NCBI GenBank assembly: GCA_937937315.1
Contig: CALDCK010000129.1
Location: forward strand, 1-42,313
Direction: 5' to 3'
DNA: 42,313 bases
Source of the DNA: an uncultured bacterium
GTDB lineage: Bacteria; Myxococcota_A; UBA9160; SMWR01
In this document: in pieces, positions 18,879 to 29,085 of the stretch
Numbering within the stretch: the stretch's first letter is position 1
Layout of the letters: every line of letters begins with the position of its first letter
Program-made: the position numbers and the translations under genes
Notes under the pieces: generated by a model
What the model saw: only the letters and a program-made list of their open reading frames with translations
What the model was told of the DNA's origin: nothing
Databases searched by the model: none

Positions 18879-20765
18879 TCAGCGCCGATCCACCCAGATG
18901 GGAGAGGTCCAGGCGCGCTCCTGGATCGTGGGCGGCACCGCGTCGTCGCAGCAGGACTCCAAGCCGGCGGGGGCTCCCCCCGGAGCGCCGCAGTCCACAC
19001 CGCTCCGGTTGCACACGTACTGGCTCCAGCGGCAGCTGGGGTTCTCGACCACGCGCGCGTAGTAGACCGCCGGCTCGGTGGGATCGTGCTCCGGGTCCTC
19101 CCACACCGCACACAGCTGATTCGAGCCCACGCCGCGGGGCGTGCAGGTCGCCAGGTCCACGTCCGCCTCGGGGTTCGCGCGCCCGGCCACGTCGAGAACG
19201 CGCAGGCGGGTCTCCCCTCCCTCGAGCCAGCCCTTCACGATCTGGATGCGCTCGAGGGGAGTGCTCGGAGCCCCTGCACCGCCGGGATCGCGCAGGGCCC
19301 AGACTGCGAAACGAAGAGGAGACGCGCCGGAGGAGGACCGAAGCACGCCGCCCATGGGCACGCCCGAGGCATAGCCCCGGGCCGCGAAGTCCGGAGCGCC
19401 GCAGAGGTCCTCGGGAAGATCGAAGCCGCCGAAGAAGCGCACGAGGATGCGGGGCCCGCTCGTTCCGTAGGCCTCCCGCCGGTGCATCGCCTCGAAGAGG
19501 GCATCCCGGGAGTTCTCCTCGGCCCAGAGCACCGCGAGCCCCCCGGGATTGAAGAAGGGCATGTCCGGGAAGGCGGGGATGCCGTGGCGCGCGTTCACCA
19601 ATCCCGCCGCATGGCCGATGTGGCGATCCTCGTCCGCCATTCCCGGGGTGGCGAAGTGGGTGTCGGTCGAGCCGACGATCCCGAGCCGGAAGGGGTTCAC
19701 TCCGAGCTTTGCACCGAGGGCGAGGCCGTCCACCAGGGCATCGCGAACGTAGCTCCCGTCGGGAATGGGATCGCCCCAGGCCCGCGGCGTGGCCATCTCG
19801 GACATGATCTCGAAGGGCAGGGTCTCGAAGCTGCACAGCTCGTCCCCCGAGCCCACGCCGCACTCCGAGTCCCCCTTGTGCTGGGTGATTTCCACGAGGC
19901 GTTCGAGCCGCGCCCGGATTCGCGCCGTCCGCTCGTCGAGAGGCGAGCCATCGCTGCGGTTGGGGCCGAACATGAGTCCGCCGCTCACGTTCGAGTTGTG
20001 GGGAATGGCGAGGACGTCGCAGCGCGGCGGGCCGTCGAGACACTCGCGCTCCAGATCCTCCCAGAGACCCTCGGGCGTCGGTGTCTCCATGTAGGTCGTG
20101 GGGGAATCCTGCGCGACCTCGTTGCGGAAGATCACGTTGCGGTGGAGGTTGCGTCCGCCGGGCATGCCGGTCCACTCGTAACCGACGAAGGTGGTGAAGC
20201 GGCAGCTCGGGCTGCGATCGTAGTGCGTCTCGGCGGCGACGCGGGTCTCGCGCCAGGGGCCACGCGCCGCGTCGAGGCAGTGCTCCCCTTCCTCGCCGCA
20301 GAAGGAGTAGCGGCGCGGCCGCTCGCTCGCGTAGATGTGACCGTTCACCAGGGCGTAGCCGAGGCCGGGAAAGTGACGCACCACGCGGCAGACGATCGAT
20401 CCGTAGCCCGGCGCACCGGGGGTCTGGCAGATCTGCGTCTCGCCGAGGAGATCGCTGTGGTCGGTCACGACGGCCCAGTCGAGGGGCCGCCGCAGCGTCG
20501 CCCTGCCGCCGGCTCTCCCCTCCTCCCAGGGCGGCAGCCCGATCGGCTCCCCCTTCGCGAACCGGTAGGCGTCGTCGGGGCCCGGAAGTGTGCCCTGCCC
20601 CCAGGCGTCGAAGGAGAAGCCCGTGTGAACGTGGCTGTCGCCGAAGAAGGGCTTTCGCAGCGGGTCGTTTGCGGCACAGGCCTCACGGACCTCGCTTCGC
20701 TCGAGAGCCGCGGCGGGCGCGGCCGCGACCGACAGCGCGAGCATGACCATCAGCGCGCGCTTCAC
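18879..20765 (-). CDS. DUF3604 family secreted protein (PHP-like)
   Basis: Signal peptide then FFGDSHVHTGFSFDAWGQGT...WAVVTDHSDLLGE...IPHNSNVSGG...GIVGSTDTHFATPG. Confidence 0.9.
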   Translation of the reverse strand: MKRALMVMLALSVAAAPAAALERSEVREACAANDPLRKPFFGDSHVHTGFSFDAWGQGTLPGPDDAYRFAKGEPIGLPPWEEGRAGGRATLRRPLDWAVVTDHSDLLGETQICQTPGAPGYGSIVCRVVRHFPGLGYALVNGHIYASERPRRYSFCGEEGEHCLDAARGPWRETRVAAETHYDRSPSCRFTTFVGYEWTGMPGGRNLHRNVIFRNEVAQDSPTTYMETPTPEGLWEDLERECLDGPPRCDVLAIPHNSNVSGGLMFGPNRSDGSPLDERTARIRARLERLVEITQHKGDSECGVGSGDELCSFETLPFEIMSEMATPRAWGDPIPDGSYVRDALVDGLALGAKLGVNPFRLGIVGSTDTHFATPGMADEDRHIGHAAGLVNARHGIPAFPDMPFFNPGGLAVLWAEENSRDALFEAMHRREAYGTSGPRILVRFFGGFDLPEDLCGAPDFAARGYASGVPMGGVLRSSSGASPLRFAVWALRDPGGAGAPSTPLERIQIVKGWLEGGETRLRVLDVAGRANPEADVDLATCTPRGVGSNQLCAVWEDPEHDPTEPAVYYARVVENPSCRWSQYVCNRSGVDCGAPGGAPAGLESCCDDAVPPTIQERAWTSPIWVDRR

Positions 20766-21154
20766 GACAGCGCCTGCCACAGGTTCGAGTGGAGTCGCGT
20801 CCCCATCGGCGTGCGATAGATCGGCAGCGCCGAGGCGACTCCCAGCGCGAGGACGATCAGGGCGATCACGATCCAGCGACGGATCCTGGGAGCGAGGGCC
20901 GACGCCCCACGCGCCAGGCCCCAGGCGATGACCCAGCACCCACCGAACGCGAGCAGAGTCTGGCCCCACAGCACACCGAGGATCAACCGAACCGTCACCG
21001 ACGCTCCCTCGCTGGCCACGACCGCCGTCGCGGCCAGGGCCATCCACAACGAGCGCAGCGGCGGCGCGGGCCCATCTCCGAACAGGACGAAGGGCCAGGG
21101 CGCCGTCACCAGCAGGAGGGCGAAGAGCCAGCAGCGCGCCGCTCGAACGCTCAC
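20762..21154 (-). CDS. Small membrane protein, unknown
   Basis: Several hydrophobic segments; 4-nt stop/start overlap with the DUF3604 gene. Confidence 0.65.
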   Translation of the reverse strand: MSVRAARCWLFALLLVTAPWPFVLFGDGPAPPLRSLWMALAATAVVASEGASVTVRLILGVLWGQTLLAFGGCWVIAWGLARGASALAPRIRRWIVIALIVLALGVASALPIYRTPMGTRLHSNLWQALS

Positions 21155-21199
21155 GGGGCGACTCCGCTCAAGCCCGCCCCCGGTCTTCGGCCATTCCGG

Positions 21200-22456
21200 C
21201 TAGGGACGACGCTTGAGGCGGTAGCGGATCGGGAGATGCTTCAGGCCCACCACGAAGCTCGAGGCGATCTGCTCCGGCTCACCCGCCAGCTCCACGAACT
21301 CGAGCCGACTCGCGAGCTCGCGGAAGAGCGCCTGCTGGGAGCGACGCGCCAGGTGTGCGCCCAGGCAGAAGTGCTCGCCGATCCCGAAGCCCAGGTGCCG
21401 GTTCGGGTCGCGATCGATCCGGAAGCGGAAGGGCTCGTCGAAGACGTCCTCGTCGCGATTCGCCGAGGCGTAGAAGAGGGCCAGCGCCTCGCCTTCCCGA
21501 ATCCTCTGTCCGCCGAGCTCGACGTCCCGAGCGAGGGTGCGCTTCATGTAGTTCACAGGGGTTGCCCAGCGCACGATCTCCTCGACGGCGCTCGGAACCA
21601 GAGAAAGATCCGCCCTCAGGCGCTCGAGCTCCTCCGGATTCTCGGCCAGGGCGCGCATGCCGCCGGCCAGAGCGTTCTTCGTGGTGTCGTGCCCGGCCGT
21701 GAACGTGATGAGGTAGTAGCCGAAGGTCTCCATCGGGCCCATTGCCGCACCGTCGACCTCCGCGTTGGCAAGCACGCTGGCGAGGTCGTCTCGAGGATTC
21801 GCGCGGCGATCCTCGATGATCCGGCCGAAGAGCTGATAGAGCTCGAGTCCCAGCTCCCGAATCGCCTGATTGCGATCGACGCCCTCCCTCTGGAGCTCCG
21901 GATCGTCGGCGGCAAAGAGCTGATTGGTGAGACGCAGGATCGTGGGCTCGTCCTCCCGCGCCACGCCCAGGATGGTCGAGAGGATGCGCAGGGGATGGGC
22001 CGTCGCGACCTGCTGGGCGAAGTCACACTCGCCCTCTCCCGTTTCACCCGCCAACTCGTCCACCAGATGGCGCGCACTCTTCTCGACGGCGGCGTCGACG
22101 CGCCCCAGCGCGCGCGGCGTGAACCAGGGGCTCGCCACCTTGCGAATGCTGCGGTGCTCCGGCGGATCCATCTCGATGATGACGCGCATCGCCCCGAGTC
22201 CCTCGCCGCTCTCGCGCAGACGTCGCTGGTCGTCCCGCATCACCACGATGCCTGGAGCGTTGAGGAAGGTGTCGGGGTTCTTCGAGACGTGACAGATGTC
22301 GGCGTGGCGCGTGACCGCCCAGAAGGGCTCGTAGTCCGGCGGCTCGCAGCGGTGCACCGGCGACTCCCGCCGAAGGCGGGTCCAGGTCTCGTGGGGCGGA
22401 CCGTGCGCCCCGTAGTGGCCGGAGTCGATCAGATCGAAGCCGTCGGTGAGCGGCAT
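21200..22456 (-). CDS. Cytochrome P450
   Basis: Heme-thiolate motif FGIGEHFCLGAHLARR; I-helix TFTAGHDTTKNAL; ExxR-like FYASANRDEDVFDEPFRFRIDRDPN. Confidence 0.96.
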   Translation of the reverse strand: MPLTDGFDLIDSGHYGAHGPPHETWTRLRRESPVHRCEPPDYEPFWAVTRHADICHVSKNPDTFLNAPGIVVMRDDQRRLRESGEGLGAMRVIIEMDPPEHRSIRKVASPWFTPRALGRVDAAVEKSARHLVDELAGETGEGECDFAQQVATAHPLRILSTILGVAREDEPTILRLTNQLFAADDPELQREGVDRNQAIRELGLELYQLFGRIIEDRRANPRDDLASVLANAEVDGAAMGPMETFGYYLITFTAGHDTTKNALAGGMRALAENPEELERLRADLSLVPSAVEEIVRWATPVNYMKRTLARDVELGGQRIREGEALALFYASANRDEDVFDEPFRFRIDRDPNRHLGFGIGEHFCLGAHLARRSQQALFRELASRLEFVELAGEPEQIASSFVVGLKHLPIRYRLKRRP

Positions 22457-22694
22457 GGCGGGTCCTCGGTAGGTGGCAACGACGTCGACGGGCCCGACGA
22501 CGCGCGGGCCCGCAGGGGGCGGGTTCGACGGAGTCTAGGCGGCGCATACATCGAATTGCAAGAATGCAGACCGGTGTAAGCTCGACCCCTCCCGACCTGC
22601 AACCTCCCGGGCGAACGCGCCTTCCCGCACCGCCGCAGCGCCTGCTATTCCTGGCTGGGAGCCGGCGGAGATGCCGCGGCTGGGGAGGAGCCCG

Positions 22695-23876
22695 ATGCCC
22701 GACGACGCCGCGCGCCTCCACTCCGGCGAGGCCTGGCGCGACTGGTGCCGTCGCCTCGAGGCGACGGGGGAGCGCATTCTCGAGAGCGGGTTCCCCCAGG
22801 ATGCTCGCGGACGGGCAGAGGGTGTGCGCGCTCTCACCCGCCTGCTCGTGTACGCGACACAGATGGAGATGGAGGCGGGGGATCCGCTGCATCCGGTCCT
22901 CTATCGCTACGGGGACCCGCGAACCCAGTGGGGCGGACCGAATCCGGACAACGTATACCTGCGGGCGACCGTCGACCCGAGCCTCGCCTACCGCGTTCGC
23001 GCCGACGTGACCGGCGTTCGCGACGCGCTCTTCTCCCTCCACGAGGGCGACATGCAGCTCTCCGAGTACGGCGTCTTCAGCGAGTGCGCCCTTCACGATC
23101 TGGAGGTGCAGGACGACGGCTCCCTCGAGATCCACATCGCTCCCGACGCCCAGCCCGGCAACTGGATGCGCAGCGACCCGAAGGCCCGCCTGCTGATGAT
23201 TCGCGTCGTCGTGAGCGACTGGGAGCGCGACGTCGCGCCGTTCTTCCACATCGAGCGGATCGGGGCCGAGGGCGTACCGCCACCTCCGCCGGACGCGGCC
23301 GTGGTCGCGCGAGCCCTCGATCGCTCGGCGGCCTGGGTCGAGACGACGATTCGCTACTGGAACGACTACCTGCGCAAGGCGCGCGAGCGCGCGACGCCGA
23401 ATCGGCCATCGCCTCCTCGATCCACTCCCGGAGGCGCCGATCACATCCTCTACGGCAGCTGCTTCTTCGATCTCGCTCCGGACGAAGCCCTGCTACTCAC
23501 GTGCGAGGTTCCCGACGCGAGCTACTGGAGCTTCGCGCTCCACACGCCCGCCTGGTTCGAGTCGGGGGACTTCGCCCATCGCCAGACGAGCCTCTCGAGC
23601 CAGCAGGCCGTCGCCGACCCGGACGGGCGGCTCCGGCTCGTGCTGGCCCACGACGATCCGGGAACTCCGAACTGGATCGACACCGAGAGCCGCCGGGAGG
23701 GCCTGCTCACCTACCGATTCGTGGGCGCGCGCAGCCGTCCGGTGCCCGAGGCGCGGGTCCTGCCCCTGGACGACGTCGCCGCCGCGCTTCCAGATTTCCA
23801 TCCCCGCGTGGATCCGGCTGCGCGCCGCGCGAGCCTGGCGCGCAGGAGTGCGGCGCTGTGGAGCCGCTACCGCTGA
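22695..23876 (+). CDS. DUF1214-like domain protein
   Basis: ATG preceded by GGGGAGGAG; YGDPRTQWGGPNPDNVYLRATVD and DDPGTPNWIDTESRREGLLTYRFVGAR are typical of this family. Confidence 0.75.
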   Translation: MPDDAARLHSGEAWRDWCRRLEATGERILESGFPQDARGRAEGVRALTRLLVYATQMEMEAGDPLHPVLYRYGDPRTQWGGPNPDNVYLRATVDPSLAYRVRADVTGVRDALFSLHEGDMQLSEYGVFSECALHDLEVQDDGSLEIHIAPDAQPGNWMRSDPKARLLMIRVVVSDWERDVAPFFHIERIGAEGVPPPPPDAAVVARALDRSAAWVETTIRYWNDYLRKARERATPNRPSPPRSTPGGADHILYGSCFFDLAPDEALLLTCEVPDASYWSFALHTPAWFESGDFAHRQTSLSSQQAVADPDGRLRLVLAHDDPGTPNWIDTESRREGLLTYRFVGARSRPVPEARVLPLDDVAAALPDFHPRVDPAARRASLARRSAALWSRYR

Positions 23877-25850
23877 GACCCGTCCGACGCTCTCGGACCG
23901 GCGTCGGGGTCAGGGACGGGTCCAGGGCGCGGCGAACGGGGAATCCCGGAAGAGTCGAGCAGGAGGCCCGCGGCCTTCTCCTCCCCGGAAGAGGAGAGAT
24001 GCGTCCCGTCCGCGACGAAGTCCCCGCACGTCCAGTCGAGACCATCCTCGCGCGCCTCCAGTCCGTCGGCCCAGAGGTACGGCCCCCAACCGAGCCAGGG
24101 CGCGACGTCCGGCGCCAGGTCTCCGGCGACCGGGTCGATGCCGAGGCCCGCGTTCTGGCGGATCTGTCCCTCGACGAGCCATTTCACGGCAAAGGCCGAC
24201 TCGTAGGCGTAGGGCTCCGCCGGCAGGGATCCGGTGGCGTAGCCGCCGTAGACGGTGCTCGAGAGCAGCACGAGCCGCAGATTCGGATAACGCGCGTGGA
24301 GCTCGCGCACCCGGTCGCCGAGCTGCGCCAGCAGCGCGAAGGCATCGGCGTCCGGATCCGGGAGGCCGGTCTCGGGGCTCGCGCTCACCGGGGCGAGCCA
24401 GATCACCTGCACCTGGGCCTCGCTGAGGCCTGTCGGGGCGAGCCATTCGTCACGCACCCGATCCGCATCCGGCGCGTCGGCGCCGGTGTCATTCCCGGCG
24501 CCGTTCACCCAGACGATGTCCTTCGCCAGGCTCGGATCGACCACGGCCAGATTCGTCAAGGCCTCGAACTGCCGGCCGGCGTTCTCGGTCCCGAGCGCGA
24601 GCACGACGATCGCGCCGGCTTCGCTCACCTCGCCCACCGGGTCGAGGGGCAGCACGCGCGCCGCGTGCGCCCTGCCCTCGCCCGCATGATCCGGCGGCGG
24701 ATCGCTCGCACCCTCCGGGTAGAGACCGCCCTCGAAGCCGAGGTAGGTGCGTGTACCGAGCTGATCGAGCGGCTGGCGCCCCACCGAGACCACGGAGCAT
24801 CCGGCCGGCGCCAGGGCGTTCTCGTAGATCACGACCTCCTCGCCGCCGGCGGGCACGCGGAGCTCGTAGCGGGAGTGCTCGACGCCGTAGGCGAGCACCC
24901 GGAGCGACGCCGGCAGCTCCGCCCCGCTCCTGTTCCCCACCCGCAGCATGTAGGGTCCGAGGGCCGGCGCGACGCAGTCCACGGCCTCGGCGCTGGCCTC
25001 GAGGCCGGCGTAGGTACAGCCATCTGCCGAGGCGCGGGTGCGGTGCACGTCGTTTCCGTAGGGCGTCGTCACGGAGAGATCGAGGGCCTGCGCTGCGCTC
25101 GAATGCAGCTCGAAGCGCAGGTCGGCGCCATCGACGACGCGCGACGCCTCTTCCCCGGCGCCGACGATCGCCACCGCCGTCGCGCCGTCCACGCTCGCCC
25201 CCTCCCCGGCGTCAGCCGCCGGTTCGGCGCCGCCCAGCGCACCCCGCGCGAAGGCGCTGCCCAGGAGGAGTGCTTCGCGATCGGCACTCGCGGCGCTCAC
25301 CGCCAGGGCCGGGATGAAGATGTCGTTCGAGTAGATGGAGACCGCGTCGCCGTCGAAGGCGCGCATCGCGAGATGGTGATCGAGCTCCCCGGGCAGCTCG
25401 ATCCTCATCGAGAGCATCCCGTCGGATTCGGAAGTCAGCTGAGCGTTACGAACGACGAGTGCGGTGCCGTACACCCCCGAGCGGTTCCCGATCGAGAGCA
25501 GGTAGCCCTCGACGCCGGGCGTCCGCGAGGGGTCGCCAGCTCAGCGTGACCTCGCGCACCGTCGGAACCGGCGGTGGCGCCTCGCCGCCGCCGGCCGAGC
25601 CGTCCCCGCCCATCCCCGGGTCGGCGGGCGGGTCCTGCGGAACCGGGGCTCCCACGGGCTCTTCGGTGACCGCGGCGGCTCCGCCTCCTCCGCCGGTCTC
25701 TTCCCCGGCATCACCGCCACCACCCGAGCCTCCACTGCTGCACGCCACTCCGACGACGAGGGCCAGCAGCAGGGCCGCGGTCCGAAGCGCACGAGACGCC
25801 CCAGAAATCGGATCCCGAAGCAGCTCGATCCAGGCGCGATGCATCGACAC
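23867..25850 (-). pseudogene. Secreted lipoprotein with SGNH-like hydrolase region, interrupted by an apparent frameshift near 25540
   Basis: ORF 25446-25850 gives a lipoprotein signal (LLLALVVGVACSSGGSGGGG) and runs to TVREVTLSW. The natural continuation DPSRTPGVEGYLLSIGNRSGVYGTALVV lies in the adjacent frame and feeds ORF 23867-25474. Confidence 0.6.
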
Positions 25851-25984
25851 CTGTATCGCTCAGCCTTCCCCCTCGTGACGTGACGCGTCTCGCGTCGACG
25901 AATCGCCGTCTCGAGCCCGATCGTCGGAGAAACGCTGTTTCGCTGCGCGAATCGGCGCAGCGCGCGACGAATCCCTGCGTGGGG

Positions 25985-27001
25985 TCAGCTGCGCGACACC
26001 ATCCTCTTCACCCGAGCGTGAAGCGCATGGTGAACGGTGGGCTCGAGGTGCTCGCCGGCGACGAAGAGCAGGAACAGCGTCACCGTCGAGAGGGCATCCG
26101 AGAGTATCGCCTCTGCGCGCCGACCCTCCCGGGCTGCGGCCGTCGCCACCCGGGCCAGGACCTCGCCCGCGGGCAGATCGCCATCCGACGCGAAGGCGAC
26201 ACCGCGAAAGACCGCGGCGTGGGTGGGATCGTCCTCGAACACGCTCGCCGCAGCGCGACGCAGGGCGTCACCCGCGCCGGCTCCCTGGGCCGTCGCGAAG
26301 ATGTCACGGAACGCACCGGCAAAGGCCGCCAGCATGCGTTCGGGGGCTCCGTCTCCTTCGGCTACGCCTCGCACTCGGAGCTCGTCGAGGCGTCGGATGC
26401 CCTCCATGAGCAGGCCCTCGGCCGAGAGCCCGGGCACCGTCGGTGCTTCCTCCGCACTCTCGTCGGTGAGCAGGAAGCAGCCCTGGGACTCGAGCAGCAC
26501 GGCCTGGAAGAGCGTGATGACGTGCTCCTGGACCGCGTTCCAGAGCTCCCGCTCGGACAGGAGTCCCCGCTCCACCGCGAGCCGGCCGGCGCGGCGCCCG
26601 GAGCCCGCCTCGCGACGGACGCCATCCATCTCGGCCTGCTTCACGAGCCCCATGCGCACGATCACCTCGGAAAGCCGCTCTCCAACCCGCTCCGAGGAGG
26701 CGCCGCGCACCTCGCCGTCCTGGAAGATCACCCGGCGCGTGACCGATGCCCCGATCACCCGGAGGACGCCGCTCGCACGGCTGTGGACCACGAGGCTCAC
26801 GATCTCCGGGAAGGCCACCCGAGCGAGGTCTCCGGCGAGCAGCGCTCGCGCCGGAGGAGCCGAGGGGTCCTCGCGAGAGACGGCGAGGAGCAGACGCGCC
26901 GGGACCGAGAGCAGGGTGAAGACGCCCTCGGAGAGCCGCTCGAGCGCCTCCGGGCTCGCCTCGAGCCGGCCATCCGCTCCAACCCGGATCCATCCGGACA
27001 T
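25985..27001 (-). CDS. DUF4388 (PATAN-type) domain protein
   Basis: VHSRASGVLRVIGASVTRRVIFQDGEVRGASSERVGERLSEVIVRMGLV...LERELW-type PATAN repeat. Confidence 0.8.
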   Translation of the reverse strand: MSGWIRVGADGRLEASPEALERLSEGVFTLLSVPARLLLAVSREDPSAPPARALLAGDLARVAFPEIVSLVVHSRASGVLRVIGASVTRRVIFQDGEVRGASSERVGERLSEVIVRMGLVKQAEMDGVRREAGSGRRAGRLAVERGLLSERELWNAVQEHVITLFQAVLLESQGCFLLTDESAEEAPTVPGLSAEGLLMEGIRRLDELRVRGVAEGDGAPERMLAAFAGAFRDIFATAQGAGAGDALRRAAASVFEDDPTHAAVFRGVAFASDGDLPAGEVLARVATAAAREGRRAEAILSDALSTVTLFLLFVAGEHLEPTVHHALHARVKRMVSRS

Positions 27002-27072
27002 GCGGCCCCCTCCCAGAAGGAGGATTCGGCGCGCGCCGCTGGCCGCTTGAGATGGAGGCCGCGCAACGCTCC

Positions 27073-28887
27073 TCAGCGCGTCGCGGCGACCTCGGCGTCT
27101 CCTCGCCGCGGGTCGAGCCGCAGCAGACGCGGCATCCCCCCCTCGATCTGCCACGCCGGCGCGTTCGAGTTCGAAGTCCAGACCCGCCCCTCGGCGTCGA
27201 AGTCGATCTCCCGCGTGTAGGTCACCCGAGTCGGCAGGGGGTAGACCGTGAAGCGCTCCCCGTCCGGCTCGAAGCGGATCAGGGTGTCGCTGTTGGTGCC
27301 GCAGATCCAGACCTCACCCCGCCGGCGATCCACGTGCAGGGCGTAGGGCGTCTCACTGCCCAGGGGCTCGATCGGCAGCTCGTAGGTCTGGAACTCTCGC
27401 GTCTCCGGATCGAAGCTCGCGATCAGGCCGGAGGAGAAGCCGGGGATCCACAGGCGCCCCTTCCCGTCGAAGCGCATGCGCCGAGGCGCCGTGAAGGGCG
27501 TATCGATCATCTCGATCGAGAAGGTGTCGGGGTCGACGCGTCCGATCCGGTGCTCGTTGAGCTGGCTGAACCAGACGGCGCCGTCCGGTGCGATGTCCAC
27601 CCCATAGGGGATGGGCGCGTTGAAGCCGTCGGCTTCGGCGGCCGCGGCGCGGAGATCGACGTGCCGTCCCAGCCACAGGAAGAACGGCATCATCCGCATC
27701 GCAACCGCCTGGCCGAGGGTGCTGGAGGGAAGCCTGAGCTCCCTCGCGTCGCCAGTCATCGGGTCGAACATCCCGAGATGATTCGATGCGGCGATCGTGT
27801 ACCAGATGCGTCCGCGCGCATCGAAGCGCAGGGTGTGAGGGTAGTAGCCCTGACCCAGCTCGTGGAACGAAAACTGCTCGGTCCCGGGATCGAAGCGCGC
27901 GAGCTGATTGCCCAGGGCCAGGGTCATCCAGATCGCTCCGTCGGGAGCCACCTGGAGGGAGTGGGGGCCAACCCGGGCGTTGGAGGTTGGAACGTCCGGC
28001 GGACCCATGCGCGCGAACACCCCTCCGATCGGCAGGTCACCGCCCGGAATTTCCCAGTCTTCCCTCCCGCCATCCGGGGACGACGGATCGAGGCGGTAGA
28101 GGCGGTCCTGGCTCATGTCGACCGAGTAGATGCGACCGTCGGGGTGGACCAGCATGTCGTGCTGCATCGACGCGCGGCCACCGAGGTCCCACTCTTCGAT
28201 GATTGCGGCCCGCACCTCGGCGGGCGGCGGGGGAGCGAAGCCGGGCTTGCCCAGGTCCGCGGTCAGGGCGGCCACCGCGTGCTCCGGTGCGTAGGCCGCG
28301 TTGAACACCTCGGGAATCCGCTCGCGCAGGTCGCGTGAGACGAGCCCGCCCATACGGCCCATCAGCGCCAGCACCTTCTGCCACTCCTCGGGATCGCGGA
28401 GCCTTCGGGTCGCCAGATTGCCCTGCTGGTGGCAGTACGTGCACTGGCGCTTGAGCTCTTCGCGCTGCACCGGATCCTCGATCCGCTCGAGCACGAGCTG
28501 ATACCAGTGATTGGCGGGAAGCTGCGCCGCCACGGCCCCGGGGTCGGTCTCGCGCTCGAGGACCAGATCGAGCCATTGGCCCGACGCCAGGGAGACGTCC
28601 GTCCGCCGCAGGTCGCGCCAGCCAATGCGTCGCGCGCGGATGATCGCCGGACCCTCGGTCTCCAAGGGCGGCATGCGGAAGCGCCCGTCGTCACCGGTGA
28701 AGACCGTCACGCCGTGGGCAGGCTCACCGCGCTGGATCGTCACCATCGCGCCGGCGATGGGTGCGCCACCGCCGTCGTGCACCCGCCCGGATACGTCCTC
28801 CACGGCCTGGGCCCCGATCGCCATGCCGAGCCCGAAGGCGGCCACGGCCCCCGCGAGCCACCGAGCCGGCTGCTGATGCCTCCTCAT
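27073..28887 (-). CDS. Secreted Vgb/NHL-like beta-propeller with carboxypeptidase-regulatory-like domain and CxxCH heme motif
   Basis: GRVHDGGGAPIAGAMVTI; KRQCTYCHQQGNLATRR; repeated APDGAIWMTLALGNQLARFDPGT / APDGAVWFSQLNEHRIGRVDPDT. Confidence 0.85.
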   Translation of the reverse strand: MRRHQQPARWLAGAVAAFGLGMAIGAQAVEDVSGRVHDGGGAPIAGAMVTIQRGEPAHGVTVFTGDDGRFRMPPLETEGPAIIRARRIGWRDLRRTDVSLASGQWLDLVLERETDPGAVAAQLPANHWYQLVLERIEDPVQREELKRQCTYCHQQGNLATRRLRDPEEWQKVLALMGRMGGLVSRDLRERIPEVFNAAYAPEHAVAALTADLGKPGFAPPPPAEVRAAIIEEWDLGGRASMQHDMLVHPDGRIYSVDMSQDRLYRLDPSSPDGGREDWEIPGGDLPIGGVFARMGPPDVPTSNARVGPHSLQVAPDGAIWMTLALGNQLARFDPGTEQFSFHELGQGYYPHTLRFDARGRIWYTIAASNHLGMFDPMTGDARELRLPSSTLGQAVAMRMMPFFLWLGRHVDLRAAAAEADGFNAPIPYGVDIAPDGAVWFSQLNEHRIGRVDPDTFSIEMIDTPFTAPRRMRFDGKGRLWIPGFSSGLIASFDPETREFQTYELPIEPLGSETPYALHVDRRRGEVWICGTNSDTLIRFEPDGERFTVYPLPTRVTYTREIDFDAEGRVWTSNSNAPAWQIEGGMPRLLRLDPRRGDAEVAATR

Positions 28888-28964
28888 GACGACCTCCTGG
28901 ATCCGCGGACAGCCCGCGCTCTCCGGGCATCCTACCCCAGTCGCCAGGCCGGAGAATCCCGGAT

Positions 28965-28982
28965 TCCCGCGCTTCCGCGGGA
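28965..28982. other. Perfect inverted repeat/hairpin in divergent intergenic region
   Basis: TCCCGCG-CTTC-CGCGGGA, 7-bp perfect stem with CUUC loop, between divergent genes 27073-28887(-) and 29086-30897(+). Confidence 0.4.
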
Positions 28983-29085
28983 GGATGGAAGTGACCCCTG
29001 CCGACTCCTGAAGTCTCGGGCCTCACCTGCCGCGCTTCAAGCGCCCGTCGCGCACGGCCGATGTTCCGAGGGCAGGCCCTCGGCG

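Noticed and set aside
28965-28982. Riboswitch upstream of the GGDEF-EAL gene
   Set aside because: Only a simple hairpin; no GEMM-type conserved core recognised.
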